Shown here: positions 18,520 to 27,713 of the stretch, piece after piece
Position numbering within the stretch: position 1 is the first letter of the stretch
Layout of the letters: every line of letters begins with the position of its first letter
From: Pseudomonas fontis
GTDB lineage: Bacteria; Pseudomonadota; Gammaproteobacteria; Pseudomonadales; Pseudomonadaceae
Direction: 5' to 3'
Length of the DNA: 64,000 nt
Assembly: GCF_028656955.1 (NCBI RefSeq)
Contig: NZ_JAMDGY010000029.1
Coordinates: 1 to 64,000, forward strand
Notes under the pieces: generated by a model
Told to the model about the DNA's origin: nothing
What the model saw: the letters and a program-made list of their open reading frames with translations, nothing else
Database searches by the model: none
Position numbers and translations under genes: made by a program

Positions 18520-18771
18520 TCACTTCCACAAGTTTTTCTTGGGGAAGATGGGGCTCTGCGGGCTACATCCGGATTTGGGTAAACCTTGCAGCACCATTTC
18601 CTGCTTGAGCTCGAGTTCATCACTGGTGAAATCAGGTAGTTCAAATGTTTTCCGTGTCGGCTGACCACACCCTATGGAAACTGGCGGCGAGAACTCCGCC
18701 CCAAGATCTCGCCGCTTACACTCATCCCAAGGCCATACGCCCTTAACCTCCCCTGTCCAGATACTTTGCAT
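18520..18771 (-). CDS. Small protein (83 aa) in TIR/HslV-like operon
   Basis: An 83-residue acidic-centred protein with no recognised domain. The start is supported by a strong purine-rich site (GGGAGGTGAGG) seven bases before the ATG. It starts 23 bases after the TIR/SEFIR gene stop. The middle (ELPDFTSDELELKQEMVL) looks helical, and the C-terminus is Lys/Pro-rich. The good start site and operon spacing make it more than a chance frame. Confidence 0.5.
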   Translation of the reverse strand: MQSIWTGEVKGVWPWDECKRRDLGAEFSPPVSIGCGQPTRKTFELPDFTSDELELKQEMVLQGLPKSGCSPQSPIFPKKNLWK

Positions 18772-18794
18772 TACTTCGCCTCACCTCCCAGCAC

Positions 18795-19709
18795 TTACTC
18801 ATCCATCAAGACCTGATAAGTAAAGGCGACGTGCTCTGGAATGTAGTTTTCCTCATTAACCTCACGCTGCACTTCACTTATTGAGATAACACAGAAATTA
18901 CCTTGCAGATTGAGTAAAACCACACTCTGCCCGACCACAGGGGAGACCGTTCTCCCCAGAGTTAAAAACGACTCTACTTCGAGTCGATCATAACCCGGAT
19001 CAGTTATCAGGCCGATCGCCTTGAGGCTACCATCGGTGTAAACGTACACACTATTGCTGTTACATCCACTAAACTTTATCTTGAACGAATAGTCACCATA
19101 ACCAACGGTATAGTTTGCATTGTCGTTATATCTAAAAGTCACACTACCACTGAGTGAGGGATTTACATAACGCGCAGGGTCGCGGCGAACATCAATACGC
19201 TCAAGCCGTGCGGCTCGCTTCCTAACTACCGACAGTGGGACGGTATGAGCTTTACAAGGCGGCAGTCCCTCTACCCATCGCCAAACATCTTCAAGCTGGA
19301 GCGATCCTGGGAACTCATTTTTTTCAGGGTCACAGTTAAAGTCAAAACCCATTGGTTTGTAAGTCGTAAGCCAATCTGGCAAAAGGCGGTTAGGGTTTTG
19401 CACGAAGATGACTGACAACCAAGTAGACGGTTTGTTTGAGAATACTTCACTCATCCATTTTGTCTCAATGCCGACTCCAGAGGCGGGAAGGTTGTCGGCC
19501 CTGTCGACATAATTTTCGTCGACAATCAAAAGAACATGCTTAGCTTCAACCACTTGCCGCATGAAACCATGCAGACTTTCCCCATAATCGACTTCTTCAT
19601 CAAGTATTACGTTAAACCCAATGAGGTGAAGCTGGCTAGCGAGCATTCGAACCCAGGAACGATGACTATCTGAAGTCCAGGCATATGAAATAAATAGATC
19701 CGCACTCAT
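18795..19709 (-). CDS. TIR/SEFIR domain protein with C-terminal beta domain
   Basis: A 304-residue protein. Residues 1-130 are a SEFIR/TIR-like domain: DLFISYAW, then LDEEVDYGES, then LLIVDENYVDRAD and a Glu in GIETKWMSEVF that may be the NADase glutamate or its equivalent. After a linker with a W.W..L segment, residues about 165-304 form a beta-rich domain unlike TIR (TVGYGDYSFKIKFSGC, VYTDGSLKAIG). It heads a tight minus-strand run with two small genes and the HslV-like protein, and follows the AbiV-like gene by about 90 bases. Inferred to be a defence sensor or effector. Confidence 0.75.
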   Translation of the reverse strand: MSADLFISYAWTSDSHRSWVRMLASQLHLIGFNVILDEEVDYGESLHGFMRQVVEAKHVLLIVDENYVDRADNLPASGVGIETKWMSEVFSNKPSTWLSVIFVQNPNRLLPDWLTTYKPMGFDFNCDPEKNEFPGSLQLEDVWRWVEGLPPCKAHTVPLSVVRKRAARLERIDVRRDPARYVNPSLSGSVTFRYNDNANYTVGYGDYSFKIKFSGCNSNSVYVYTDGSLKAIGLITDPGYDRLEVESFLTLGRTVSPVVGQSVVLLNLQGNFCVISISEVQREVNEENYIPEHVAFTYQVLMDE

Positions 19710-19797
19710 GAGTCCACTTCCAACTTGCGCAGTAAGGCTGCGACACCCGTTACTTGCTAAGTAACATCATAAATTCTGTACCTCACCCAAAACTTAG

Positions 19798-20364
19798 TTA
19801 ATCAGCGCCTTTCCAAACCCGGCCATCCTCATGCTCCTTGTATATTATTGGATTGGTTAACTCCTCAGAACGCCTATGAGCATTCAGGCAGTCCTCCGCA
19901 TAACCCACCAGCCTCATCGCGTCCTCATTAGATATTGCATCACTTGGTCGGAGTATGTTCCCACCCTTGACATCCACATAGGTGGAAAGATTTTTCCTAT
20001 TGTAGGATTCAAGTATGGCGCCGTTCGCAGCCACCAGCCAAGGAACACCCTTATCACCACTCAACTCAGGTGTTCGGCCAAAGGCATAGAAGTGACCGTT
20101 TTGCGAAGAGATTTTCTCCACATGGCTAGTAAAGCGCTTTTTAATATTCTTCCAGTCAATCGCCTCCTCTTTTTCGAGCTTGAAAACAGCGCCAATCAAA
20201 ATTGGAATCTTGCCAAGTTCCTCGACACAGAAATGAGCCAACAAATATGCGCGACTGTACATGCCATTTCTTAATAAAAGTTCAGCTTCTCGATGCAATG
20301 CCGCTGCATTATCAAAGATCGCCATGCGCAAAGTGTTTAGCTGTTCCACTGATAAGGTATGCAC
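19798..20364 (-). CDS. abiV: AbiV-family abortive infection protein
   Basis: A 188-residue protein like AbiV, a HEPN-superfamily abortive-infection factor first described in lactococci. The pattern LHREAELLLRNGMYSRAYLLAHFCVEELGKIPIL is the family hallmark. I choose the GTG at 20364: a GGGAGG sequence lies nine bases upstream, whereas the in-frame TTG at 20373 would sit on top of that site. Located on the same strand upstream of the TIR/SEFIR gene. Lactococcal AbiV blocks phage protein synthesis; a similar role here is inference. Confidence 0.75.
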   Translation of the reverse strand: MHTLSVEQLNTLRMAIFDNAAALHREAELLLRNGMYSRAYLLAHFCVEELGKIPILIGAVFKLEKEEAIDWKNIKKRFTSHVEKISSQNGHFYAFGRTPELSGDKGVPWLVAANGAILESYNRKNLSTYVDVKGGNILRPSDAISNEDAMRLVGYAEDCLNAHRRSEELTNPIIYKEHEDGRVWKGAD

Positions 20365-20555
20365 GCTATCCAACCTCCCTTTAAAAGACCACTTATACTT
20401 GCATAAGGCAAAATCAAATATCGAAAAGATTTTTGCTTTTACCGGCGAAGGGCGCCCAATTTAGATCCCGTTTGTGCGAGATCGACATCCACCGGGTTCT
20501 GGTCAGCCACTGGCGACTGCTGACCTTCCCTCAAACACCTTCCCCGATTGAGCTG

Positions 20556-20756
20556 TCACCACGCAAAACCATGCTCGAGCCTGTCTAGCGTTTCTTTAGC
20601 AAGCAGATAACTGGCCTCGTCCTGCACAAATTCCAGCGCGCAACGTCCATTGAAGCTCGACCGTGGCTGCCTTAGCCACACCGCAGCTTTGACCCTGTCA
20701 CCGAATACTTGCTCGGCTTGATTGCGAAGCAGATCTGAGAATTCAATCGTCACCAT
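20556..20756 (-). CDS. Short DUF2384-like (MbcA/ParS/Xre antitoxin C-terminal) protein
   Basis: A 66-residue protein resembling only the C-terminal toxin-binding domain of Xre/MbcA/ParS antitoxins: a helix, then WLRQPRSSFNGRCALEF, then a final helix with LDRLEHGFAW, where the family has W...P...L.G..P.......G...V...L.R..HG. The N-terminal helix-turn-helix is missing and no RES-type toxin is adjacent. It is either a free-standing short member or a remnant of a toxin-antitoxin pair. Confidence 0.55.
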   Translation of the reverse strand: MVTIEFSDLLRNQAEQVFGDRVKAAVWLRQPRSSFNGRCALEFVQDEASYLLAKETLDRLEHGFAW

Positions 20757-20929
20757 CGTTCAAAACCTCGCTTAGGGCATGTTACCGATATGCATACACT
20801 GATCGACGCCAGGGTAGACAAACGCATCAACACATCAAGGCGCAAGCTTCGCGCCCACAGGCTCAGCCCCTGCATTGAGACAACATCAGCCATCAACCAA
20901 CGCAATGCTACCTAGCGTACCGTTACAGC

Positions 20930-21448
20930 TCAGTAGGGATGAAAAAAGCCCCGGACTTTTGCATTTCGTTCGAGCGCCAAGCCAAGCACAGCCAACGCCT
21001 GATCAAGCAACCTTTCATCACGCTCAGACCCATCAACGGGATCTACCCGCCCGGTGGCTCGGTCACGGTACTTAGCTCCATGCACCAGGTTGTTCCGGGC
21101 ACGGCGGATTGCGAGAAAAAGCTCCACAGAGTTGTTGACTGCGGGAGGCTCGCGCCACCCTAGCCCACCGCCATTGGGAAGCACGACTTGTAGCTTGGGC
21201 GGGCTGTGCAGCAATTCTGGAGCTAAACCCTGAGCCTTCACCTCTTCGAAAAAACCATTCCCGAGATCTTTTGCGAAAGCATCCCAATTGGCGTTTACCT
21301 TTGCGTTGTCGCCTGGCGCTGCATAGTCCGCTGACCGCTTGAGAGCACATTCGAACCTGGAGAACACGATGAAAAACTCAATCGCAAGCTTGGGCAATTC
21401 CCCACTCAGCGCCAGGTCGACGAGATGTTGATGTTTTCCCATGACCAT
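20930..21448 (-). CDS. Small HEPN-like protein
   Basis: A 172-residue, mostly helical protein with RRARNNLVHGAKY near residue 115-127. This is an Rx4H catalytic-type motif, with the Asn and Gly positions common in HEPN ribonucleases. The N-terminal helices (LALSGELPKLAIEFFIVFSRFECALK) are also HEPN-like. It stands alone, without an obvious nucleotidyltransferase antitoxin. A likely role in defence or toxin activity is inferred from the motif and island location. Confidence 0.65.
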   Translation of the reverse strand: MVMGKHQHLVDLALSGELPKLAIEFFIVFSRFECALKRSADYAAPGDNAKVNANWDAFAKDLGNGFFEEVKAQGLAPELLHSPPKLQVVLPNGGGLGWREPPAVNNSVELFLAIRRARNNLVHGAKYRDRATGRVDPVDGSERDERLLDQALAVLGLALERNAKVRGFFHPY

Positions 21449-22090
21449 CCCCTTCAGAAAGTTTTCATTTACCCCAAGGTCTTAACCACCACGCGACGCG
21501 GTGCATCTTACCCTTAGGTACACTCAGTGCAGCCTCCCTGCTTGAAGTCGACTGTCGGGCCCTTAGTCGGCGTCTTAGGATTGATGAAGCTGGAACAGGA
21601 GCGCTCACACGATTCCAGTACGGTCTAGCCGAATTGATATTACGGCTGGCCCGTTCGATCATAGGGTTAGCCCCTCCATCAGGTACCAGTAGCAATAGGT
21701 ATAGATCGAATGCGGTACCATTCGAGGCTTAGGTCACGATGAGCCTACCACCAGAGCGGACGTCTCTCTCAATGGTTCTCGTTGAATGCCCTCCCCGCGA
21801 CGCACGCACTGTGCCGCATCTCCCACGCCCGATTTTTGCGTGTACTTCAGCGACGGCGGATTGGGGACATTCAAACGAATACCGAGAAGGTCTACTAGGG
21901 CGCACTATGGAAGCGCTTGCGAACGAAAAATCTCAGATGCCCTAGATGCCCAAAAAATAGGATGAGCAAGACCAGCGCAATGTGAAATTCTGTCAGTTCA
22001 CGCGTTGCCCCTAGCAAACCTCAACAATTTAACAAAAAAAAGCCCCGCGAACGGGGCCCTACTCATTCGAAATCTGTCATCTTACACACT
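21449..22090. other. Intergenic region, 640 bases, no supported gene
   Basis: Several weak frames on both strands have unnatural composition and no ribosome-binding site. The right end holds the terminator of the MvaT-like gene (22034-22060). This gene-poor stretch may hold degraded sequence, but no homology could be recognised by eye. Confidence 0.3.
22034..22060 (-). terminator. Rho-independent terminator of MvaT-like gene
   Basis: Read on the minus strand, a GC stem (GGCCCCG paired with CGGGGC) with a short loop is followed by eight T residues (A run at 22033-22041 on the plus strand). It lies about 35 bases after the stop of the MvaT-like gene. Confidence 0.85.
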
Positions 22091-22456
22091 TCACTTGGAA
22101 GCCCAAGCCTCTACTTCTTCAGCCCCATATTTTGCCTTCCATTCTTTCAGAAGCTTATGGTTGCCGCCTTTGGTTTCAATCACCTCGCCATTATTAGGGT
22201 TTTTATAGGTCTTAACCTGGCGTGCTTTTCGTGCAGATTTAGCCACTTGAGGGGTCGCGCTAGCACGACCAGCCTGCGGATCAAGGATATTGATGATATC
22301 ACGCAAACTATAGTTATACTTTGCCAACAGATCCCGTAACTTTTGCTCGAATTCGATTTCATGCTGAAGCTCAGAGCTCCCCTTCATCGCTTCTAATTCG
22401 GCAAGTTGCGCTGCCAGCTTCTGCTCTAACTGCCGAAATTCAGCCAAACGAGACAT
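22091..22456 (-). CDS. MvaT/MvaU-family H-NS-like xenogeneic silencer
   Basis: A 121-residue nucleoid protein of the Pseudomonas MvaT family. Residues 1-60 form the coiled-coil oligomerisation region (MSRLAEFRQLEQKLAAQLAE). Residues about 75-121 are the DNA-binding domain, with the typical YKNPNNGEVIETKGGNHKLL motif and the ending LKEWKAKYG...V..W. It binds AT-rich DNA and silences foreign genes. It is probably an island-borne extra copy, since it sits among AT-rich defence genes, and it has its own terminator. It may control the expression of neighbouring cargo. Confidence 0.9.
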   Translation of the reverse strand: MSRLAEFRQLEQKLAAQLAELEAMKGSSELQHEIEFEQKLRDLLAKYNYSLRDIINILDPQAGRASATPQVAKSARKARQVKTYKNPNNGEVIETKGGNHKLLKEWKAKYGAEEVEAWASK

Positions 22457-22741
22457 ATTAACTCCTTAGTACGCGGATCATCAGGTGAACAATAGCTTTA
22501 TCTTAGTTGATTAACCCGAGCGTGTCGTCAGAAATTTCTCAAGCTGGGCAGCAGCCCACGCTTGGATAGCAAACGGAGGCTACGAATCACTCCAGCGGTA
22601 GTCGCAAGGTTCTAATACAGGAGGGTGACATTGAAAGCAGCTTAATTTGAGAGTTTCTGAGAGGCTGCGGTAGCCCCAGATATGAAGATCTAATCGGTGG
22701 AAAGTCCTGGCTCTCACCTTCCAAGGCGCACTGAAACTGGC

Positions 22742-23716
22742 TTAGCGCTGCAGAGGCTCAAGAAGTTTCGCCCAAAACGCCTCCGCGGCCCCTTCGTGAC
22801 TCAGCTTTTCATCCCGTGCATTCCAGGAGAAACCCATCAAAGGCTTGAAGAAAATCGACTGGTCATCGGTGCTAACGGTCAGCATTTCATTAAATCCACT
22901 CGAGGACACTTGACCCGAGTAGGTAATACCATTCCGACTGATACCATCCCCCATCCCAATCGCACATTCCGAAGCGACCTTCCCGTCTCGATAAATGGAG
23001 GCGGAGAACCGCGTGTCGCTAAGTCGTCTCAATGTTGCTTGAATCCCAGGGTTACGCGTCTGGAGCTCAGCTAAAGAGTTCTCGAAGAAACGCTGGATGT
23101 AAGTGAAACCATCATGAGCGAACTGGTCAATTTCGAAGTCTGTAAAGGATTTTCGAAGCCTCAGGTTACTCGATCGCCCCGACTCAAACATCGTCGAAAT
23201 TACCGTATCCGCTGCTGCACCATGGGTAGCAGATGGTCGATGGGATTGAGCAACTGCACCCCGTGCAGATGTACCAGGAGATAATTCCTTGATCAGTACC
23301 CGAATCTGACGTACCACATCAGTGAAAGCCTCATCAAGGTTCGTCCAACTGGTGATCGGTTTCCCATCCTGGGGCACCGCTAGTAGCTTGCCCATCGGAG
23401 TATGAGTCCAATCACACGCGCGCAAAATGACGGGCACAACCCGGCACTCCCCAGCAGCATGCCGGGCCAGCGCGCGTTGCATCTCTACCGAATAGCAATA
23501 GTGGGAGCTCAGGAAGCTGGCACTGACCAACAGCAACACGATATCTGCGGCATCAATTTGCGCGTCGATCGCACTGTCTACCATCTCGCCGGCGACCAAG
23601 CGCCGGTCATGCCACGAATCAACCAGCCCCTCGTACCTCAGGGAGGCGAGGTGCTTTTCCAGTTGATTGCGCAGTGCTTCATCATCATGACTGTATGAGA
23701 AAAACACTTTTGCCAT
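22742..23716 (-). CDS. TIR domain protein
   Basis: A 324-residue protein with an N-terminal TIR domain (residues 1-145): KVFFSYSHDDEALRNQLEKHL, then VDSWHDRRLVAGE, VLLLVSASFLSSHYC, and a Glu in CYSVEMQRAL at the position of the catalytic glutamate. The C-terminal part (about 190-324) is a beta-rich unknown domain. No close partner gene on this strand. TIR domains hydrolyse or cyclise NAD in defence; activity here is inferred from the conserved Glu. Confidence 0.8.
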   Translation of the reverse strand: MAKVFFSYSHDDEALRNQLEKHLASLRYEGLVDSWHDRRLVAGEMVDSAIDAQIDAADIVLLLVSASFLSSHYCYSVEMQRALARHAAGECRVVPVILRACDWTHTPMGKLLAVPQDGKPITSWTNLDEAFTDVVRQIRVLIKELSPGTSARGAVAQSHRPSATHGAAADTVISTMFESGRSSNLRLRKSFTDFEIDQFAHDGFTYIQRFFENSLAELQTRNPGIQATLRRLSDTRFSASIYRDGKVASECAIGMGDGISRNGITYSGQVSSSGFNEMLTVSTDDQSIFFKPLMGFSWNARDEKLSHEGAAEAFWAKLLEPLQR

Positions 23717-23941
23717 TACGGCGCTCCCTATGAATTCGTGGTTCCGACGTTATCACGACTCGAACCCGCCTCGGTAGCGAGCTGATTTAATCTCAGGGCT
23801 CGACGAACCGGCCAGATTGAAGCTCGTCCAGCTCCCAATGATCGCTGGTGCATCACAGCGGCTTCCTCGCACAGCCGGCTTGTAATGAGATGCTTTCGCA
23901 TTTATTATTGTTACTTTATATCATTGCAATTGGAGCTTTTG

Positions 23942-24196
23942 ATGAAACCCGGCATCCATCCAGACTATCGGCCCGTCCTGTTCCATGACGTGTCCGCGAA
24001 CGCCTTTTGGCTGATTGGTTCGACCATTGATACCGACAAAACCTATGCTCACACCGATGGAAACACTTACCCTTACGTAACCCTGGACGTCTCCAGCGCC
24101 TCGCATCCTGTGTACACCGGCCAAGAGCGCAAAGCTAAATCTGAGGGTCGCGTAGCAGGGTTCAACAAGCGATTTGGTGCTTTCACTTCGAAGTAA
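23942..24196 (+). CDS. rpmE2: 50S ribosomal protein L31 type B, zinc-free paralogue
   Basis: An 84-residue L31 paralogue with the family start [12 protein letters not shown]. It has no cysteines, so it lacks the zinc ribbon of standard L31. It replaces zinc-binding L31 in ribosomes during zinc starvation, freeing zinc. The ATG at 23942 has a GGAG site six bases upstream. No good Zur palindrome is visible upstream, only a degenerate AT-rich stretch at 23906-23925. It is the leftmost gene of the zinc-starvation island. Confidence 0.9.
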   Translation: MKPGIHPDYRPVLFHDVSANAFWLIGSTIDTDKTYAHTDGNTYPYVTLDVSSASHPVYTGQERKAKSEGRVAGFNKRFGAFTSK

Positions 24197-24239
24197 TGGC
24201 CCACCGAACGGAATAGTCGCTCCGCCCCACTTCACTATG

Positions 24240-24257
24240 AGCCTTCATTAGAAGGCT
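24240..24257. terminator. Possible bidirectional hairpin between rpmE2 and TonB receptor
   Basis: Perfect 7-bp inverted repeat AGCCTTC/GAAGGCT with a 4-base loop between convergent genes. There is no clear T tail on either side, so it is only a candidate. Confidence 0.35.
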
Positions 24258-24366
24258 AATGGTATCTGACCGCGGCAGCGACTCCGAACCCATGGTGAAC
24301 AGCGACGAGCGATCACGGTACTGCCCAGCTTGATCACTCGTCGCAGCTCCTCAATCTGATTTTGGC

Positions 24367-26462
24367 TCAGAAGTAGTATCTGACCGACGCCCCTAGGGTA
24401 GTCGAAGGCTGCGGGACGATCACGAGACCATCGTTTGTCCCGTAAGCAATTTCAGTCCCGTATCGATGGGGTTGGAAGGTGCCATACACACTGAATTGGT
24501 AGTCCTGATAGTCGTAGCTCGCTCGCAAGTCATAGCGGGTATAGGGAGGCATTTCATGCTTCTCGGTTCGGATGTAATAGGGGATCCCATCCAGGTGGTA
24601 GACATCCGCGTTGAGGGTCAACTGGCCGCCCATGAACCCATTTCGATATTGAACACCGGCCTTGTAGGTGTGCTCTGGCACAACCAGTTGTGCCCCGGTA
24701 CCTGACGGTGGATTGTTGATCACCGCGTCGATGATACGACCGTAGCTCATGTAGGCACTGACCGTGGATGTCGCCTGATAATTGAAGCTGGTTTCTGCTC
24801 CTCGCCGAGTGGTGTCGCCCACCTGTTCATAAACCCCGGGCGAGGTCTGCACGGTTTCGCTGTCGTTCTCGATGTAGTAGAACTCGGTGGTGTTTGACAG
24901 TCGCTCAGTTGGCCTCACTGTGAAGCCTACGTAACCTTGCTTGGGCGAACGCTGCTGTTGATCTGGCCACCCGTTTGGCTCGGTGGCAACGCACTGCTGC
25001 TACCGGAGCTGATGTATTCAGCTGCAGGTGACCGAAATCCCTCTGCAGCGTTGGTGAAGATTTCAAGCTGCTCAATCGGAGTCCATACCAGTCCCAGCTT
25101 CGGCGTGGTAACAGAGCTGTGATATCCCGTATCTGCGTTGCGGAATTTCAGGTTGTCGATGTCGTAGTCGAAACGATCATAGCGAATTCCGGCCAACACC
25201 TTCAGTGAATCAAACGGCTTGTACTGGCCCTGGGCGAATACGCCATAGGTGATCAAGTCCATGTCAAAGTCGTAGTAAAAATTCGGCGTTGGCTCGAAAT
25301 TTCGATACTGCTGCCGAAAGGCATCTCCTTTATCTCGGCGTACATCTGCGCCCACCATCAAGGAGGCGATTTCCGGGTAGACGAAATTGTACGCTACACG
25401 GCCACCATAGATGTCGCGATCGTCCTTGCCGTAATTGTGGGTAAAGGTACCGTTGGAAATAGCTCGGACACGTCTAAAATTTTCGTAATAGCCCGTGTAG
25501 TACAGACCGGCTTCGTCATAGGCTGGAGCTCGGTTGACCACGATCGTATTTCGATTGGCGTTGCCAAAACCATACAGGTTGTCAGTGTCTCGCCGACTGA
25601 TGGAACCTGCTCGCAGAGCGGGCAGGTTCAGATAACCATCATTTTTGAAATCCGACTCGTAGTGGCTGAACCGGGCCGAGTATTTTGCATCATCGAAGAC
25701 CTTGGAAAGCTTCCAGAAATAGTTGTCACGGTTGGTTTCTGCAGCTTTCCGATACCCATTCGTCTTGTAGACATCGGCAACGAACAGGGACTCGAAGCCT
25801 TCGTGCTCTCCTGCGAGAACCAGGTTTGCTCGGCGACCGTCATAGCTCGCGATGTCCAAACCGATGCTTGAAGCAACATCGCCCCCATCCAGTGTCTCGA
25901 TGTTTACTGCACCTGCTCGATTTTGATCGCCAAACAACGCCGACACAGGCCCCTTGATGACATCGACCCGCTTGATCATCTGTGGCGTAAGCCACTCCAT
26001 GAACACAGGGCCATGACCAGCACCACCTTGGCTGGACGGAATGTTTTGGGGTACGCCGTCCACATACACAGCCACGTCCGCACCGTGAGTACCATTCGTG
26101 GCGAAACCACGCATGCGGAAGCCATTACCGGTGTCGCCCTGATCGATGTTGTTTGCAACCACGCCTGGCACGCGGCGGTAAATATTAGAAATGTCACGAC
26201 CCACGTTGAGCGTGCGAATGTCTTCATCGGTGATCGTCGAAACCGCCGCCGGCAAGCTTTCTGGTGCGGTGCTGACCTTGTTGCGTACTAATGGCTCAAT
26301 ACGATTAGTGCTCCCTCCCTCCCCCGTGACCTCGATTGCTTCGAGCTCGGTTACCCCTGCGGCTTGCACTTCAACCGCGCTCACCGGCTCCAATGCACTC
26401 AACCCTGTCAACGCAGCGCCTGTGAGAATCCACACCCTGCTGCACATCGCACATCCAGACAT
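24367..26462 (-). pseudogene. TonB-dependent outer-membrane receptor, frameshifted
   Basis: Probable zinc (or zinc-chelate) receptor. The two reading frames, 26462 to 24927 (511 aa) and 24918 to 24367 (183 aa), together give a normal receptor of about 695 residues. They contain a signal peptide, a plug domain (VPGVVANNIDQGDTGNGFRMRGF; VIKGPVSALFGDQNRAGAVN) and a beta-barrel ending in SVRYYF. The break is at a CCC run (GGG at 24943-24945 on the plus strand). Restoring one base there joins VRP to KQGYVGF in frame. Either a real inactivating deletion or a homopolymer sequencing error. Shares a promoter region and Zur palindrome with the divergent DUF4198 gene. Confidence 0.85.
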
Positions 26463-26478
26463 AAAAACAACTTTAGAG

Positions 26479-26498
26479 TTATGTTATAACGTATAATT
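26479..26498. promoter_or_regulatory. Zur box, divergent TonB receptor / DUF4198 gene
   Basis: Palindrome centred on ATGTTATAACGTAT, matching five other sites in the window. It lies 17 bases upstream of the receptor start and about 125 bases upstream of the DUF4198 gene. Zur with zinc bound would repress both directions; the assignment is from site sequence and regulon content. Confidence 0.8.
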
Positions 26499-26623
26499 AA
26501 CACCATACAGGATTGCATAGACATCCGCTATGAATCGGTATGCGTGCTTTGGCAAGAGGCACACCCGACGCAGGCGTGCCCTTCATTCCAATGATCGCGG
26601 CGTTCAAGAGGTTAGGCAGACAT

Positions 26624-27343
26624 ATGAAGCTCGTACTTTCGCTGGCAGCGGTTATCAGCGCGGTTAGTGCTCAAACCGCAAGCGCACATGGCATTTGGAC
26701 GGAACAGCGTTACGGTCACCTTGAGGTCGTTTACGGTCATGGTGCAGAGGATGAGGCTTATCAAGCGGAAAGGATCAAGGGTGTCTGGGCATATGACCAG
26801 ACCGGTCATTTGGTACCAGTCACCGTTGAACGCCTGGATGACCATGCTCGCCTGCACCCAACGGCATCCCCTGCTGTGGTTACAGTCGCACTGGATAACG
26901 GCATATGGAGCAAAGGAAAAGATGGTAAGGCCATCAATGCGCCCAACGCTGATGTCCCTGGCGCAATCAGCACCAGTCATAGCTACAAATACAACCTGGC
27001 TATTCTGAGGCCGCATGCTCAAGTGCCTCACCGCCTCAAGCTTGCGATGATCATTCGTCCACTCAAAGACCCGCTTGAAGTCGGTGTTGGAAAGCCCTTA
27101 CCGGTGGAGGTAACCATCGATGGTAAGCCTGCAGCGAATATCGCTTTGTTTGAAGATTATCGGGGCTTGCCGGAAGGCAATAGCGTCAAGACTGACCCCA
27201 ACGGGCGAGCGACCGTGATTGTTCGGAATAGCGGTCTCAACATCATTGCAGCGCAAACTAAGGTTGCCGTGGACGGAGATCCGAGCTCGGAGAGGAGCCT
27301 GTTCACCTCGTTGAGTTTTGTTGGCGAGCCACACCACCACTGA
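26624..27343 (+). CDS. DUF4198-type periplasmic protein with C-terminal His tail
   Basis: A 239-residue secreted protein. The ATG at 26624 gives a clean signal peptide (KLVLSLAAVISAVSAQTASA, cleavage before HGIW). The mature part begins with His and resembles the DUF4198 family of beta-sandwich periplasmic proteins linked to metal-uptake receptors. A prealbumin-like segment follows (VEVTIDGKPAANIALFEDY...TDPNGRATVIV). The last four residues are PHHH after GE, suitable for metal binding. Divergent from a TonB receptor across a Zur box, so probably a periplasmic zinc-binding partner of that receptor. Confidence 0.8.
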   Translation: MKLVLSLAAVISAVSAQTASAHGIWTEQRYGHLEVVYGHGAEDEAYQAERIKGVWAYDQTGHLVPVTVERLDDHARLHPTASPAVVTVALDNGIWSKGKDGKAINAPNADVPGAISTSHSYKYNLAILRPHAQVPHRLKLAMIIRPLKDPLEVGVGKPLPVEVTIDGKPAANIALFEDYRGLPEGNSVKTDPNGRATVIVRNSGLNIIAAQTKVAVDGDPSSERSLFTSLSFVGEPHHH

Positions 27344-27447
27344 CGGAGCACTCCGAGGCTCAGGTTTGATGCCAAAGCCCAAGGCGTAGCCCGCTGCATG
27401 ATTTATCGAACCGCGCTCAACATGGATCGCTGCAGCGCGGATACTCC

Positions 27448-27588
27448 TTACTTCTTCTTCACACCACCCTGCCTGGCTTTGAACCGGGGGTTCGATTTGC
27501 AGATCACGTAAAGCCTGCCCCGGCGCTTAACGACTTGGCAGTCCCGGTGACGACGTTTAGCTTGCTTGAGCGATGAAAGAACCTGCAT
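27448..27588 (-). CDS. rpmJ2: 50S ribosomal protein L36 paralogue (type B)
   Basis: A 46-residue YkgO-type L36 ([25 protein letters not shown]). It retains two cysteines but not the full zinc-binding set of standard L36. It replaces the zinc form on the ribosome under zinc starvation. The start at 27588 is fixed by an AGGAGG sequence eight bases upstream; the in-frame start at 27633 has none. A variant Zur palindrome lies 11 bases upstream. Confidence 0.9.
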   Translation of the reverse strand: MQVLSSLKQAKRRHRDCQVVKRRGRLYVICKSNPRFKARQGGVKKK

Positions 27589-27598
27589 TGAACACCTC

Positions 27599-27623
27599 CT
27601 GTTATGTGATAACGTAACGATAA
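27599..27623. promoter_or_regulatory. Variant Zur box upstream of rpmJ2
   Basis: TGTTATGTGATAACGTAACG shows the same architecture as the other Zur palindromes but with TGATAAC in place of TTATAAC, plus an extra downstream GATAAC. It is adjacent to the rpmJ2 start, so binding would block transcription or initiation. Confidence 0.7.
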
Positions 27624-27713
27624 CGAATCTCATTCTCCATCACAAGCAGTAATGAGGCTTGCCTGCCAGGTTTCTCCATGCGCCAGATCATGCTGCTCGG
27701 GCTACTGAATAAG

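Noticed and set aside
18421..18530. Segment reading VMTDNGSQ in one frame, like part of an IS3 or IS481 transposase
   Set aside because: Only the few residues match; the surrounding frame has no other transposase motif, and the overlapping 54-codon ORF fits the operon better.
21739..21945. 68-codon plus-strand frame
   Set aside because: Pro/Arg/Ser-rich with no spaced ribosome-binding site; no family pattern.
23906..23925. Possible Zur box in front of rpmE2
   Set aside because: Has a GTTA half-site and AT-rich centre but lacks the TTATAAC core and symmetry seen in the six good sites.
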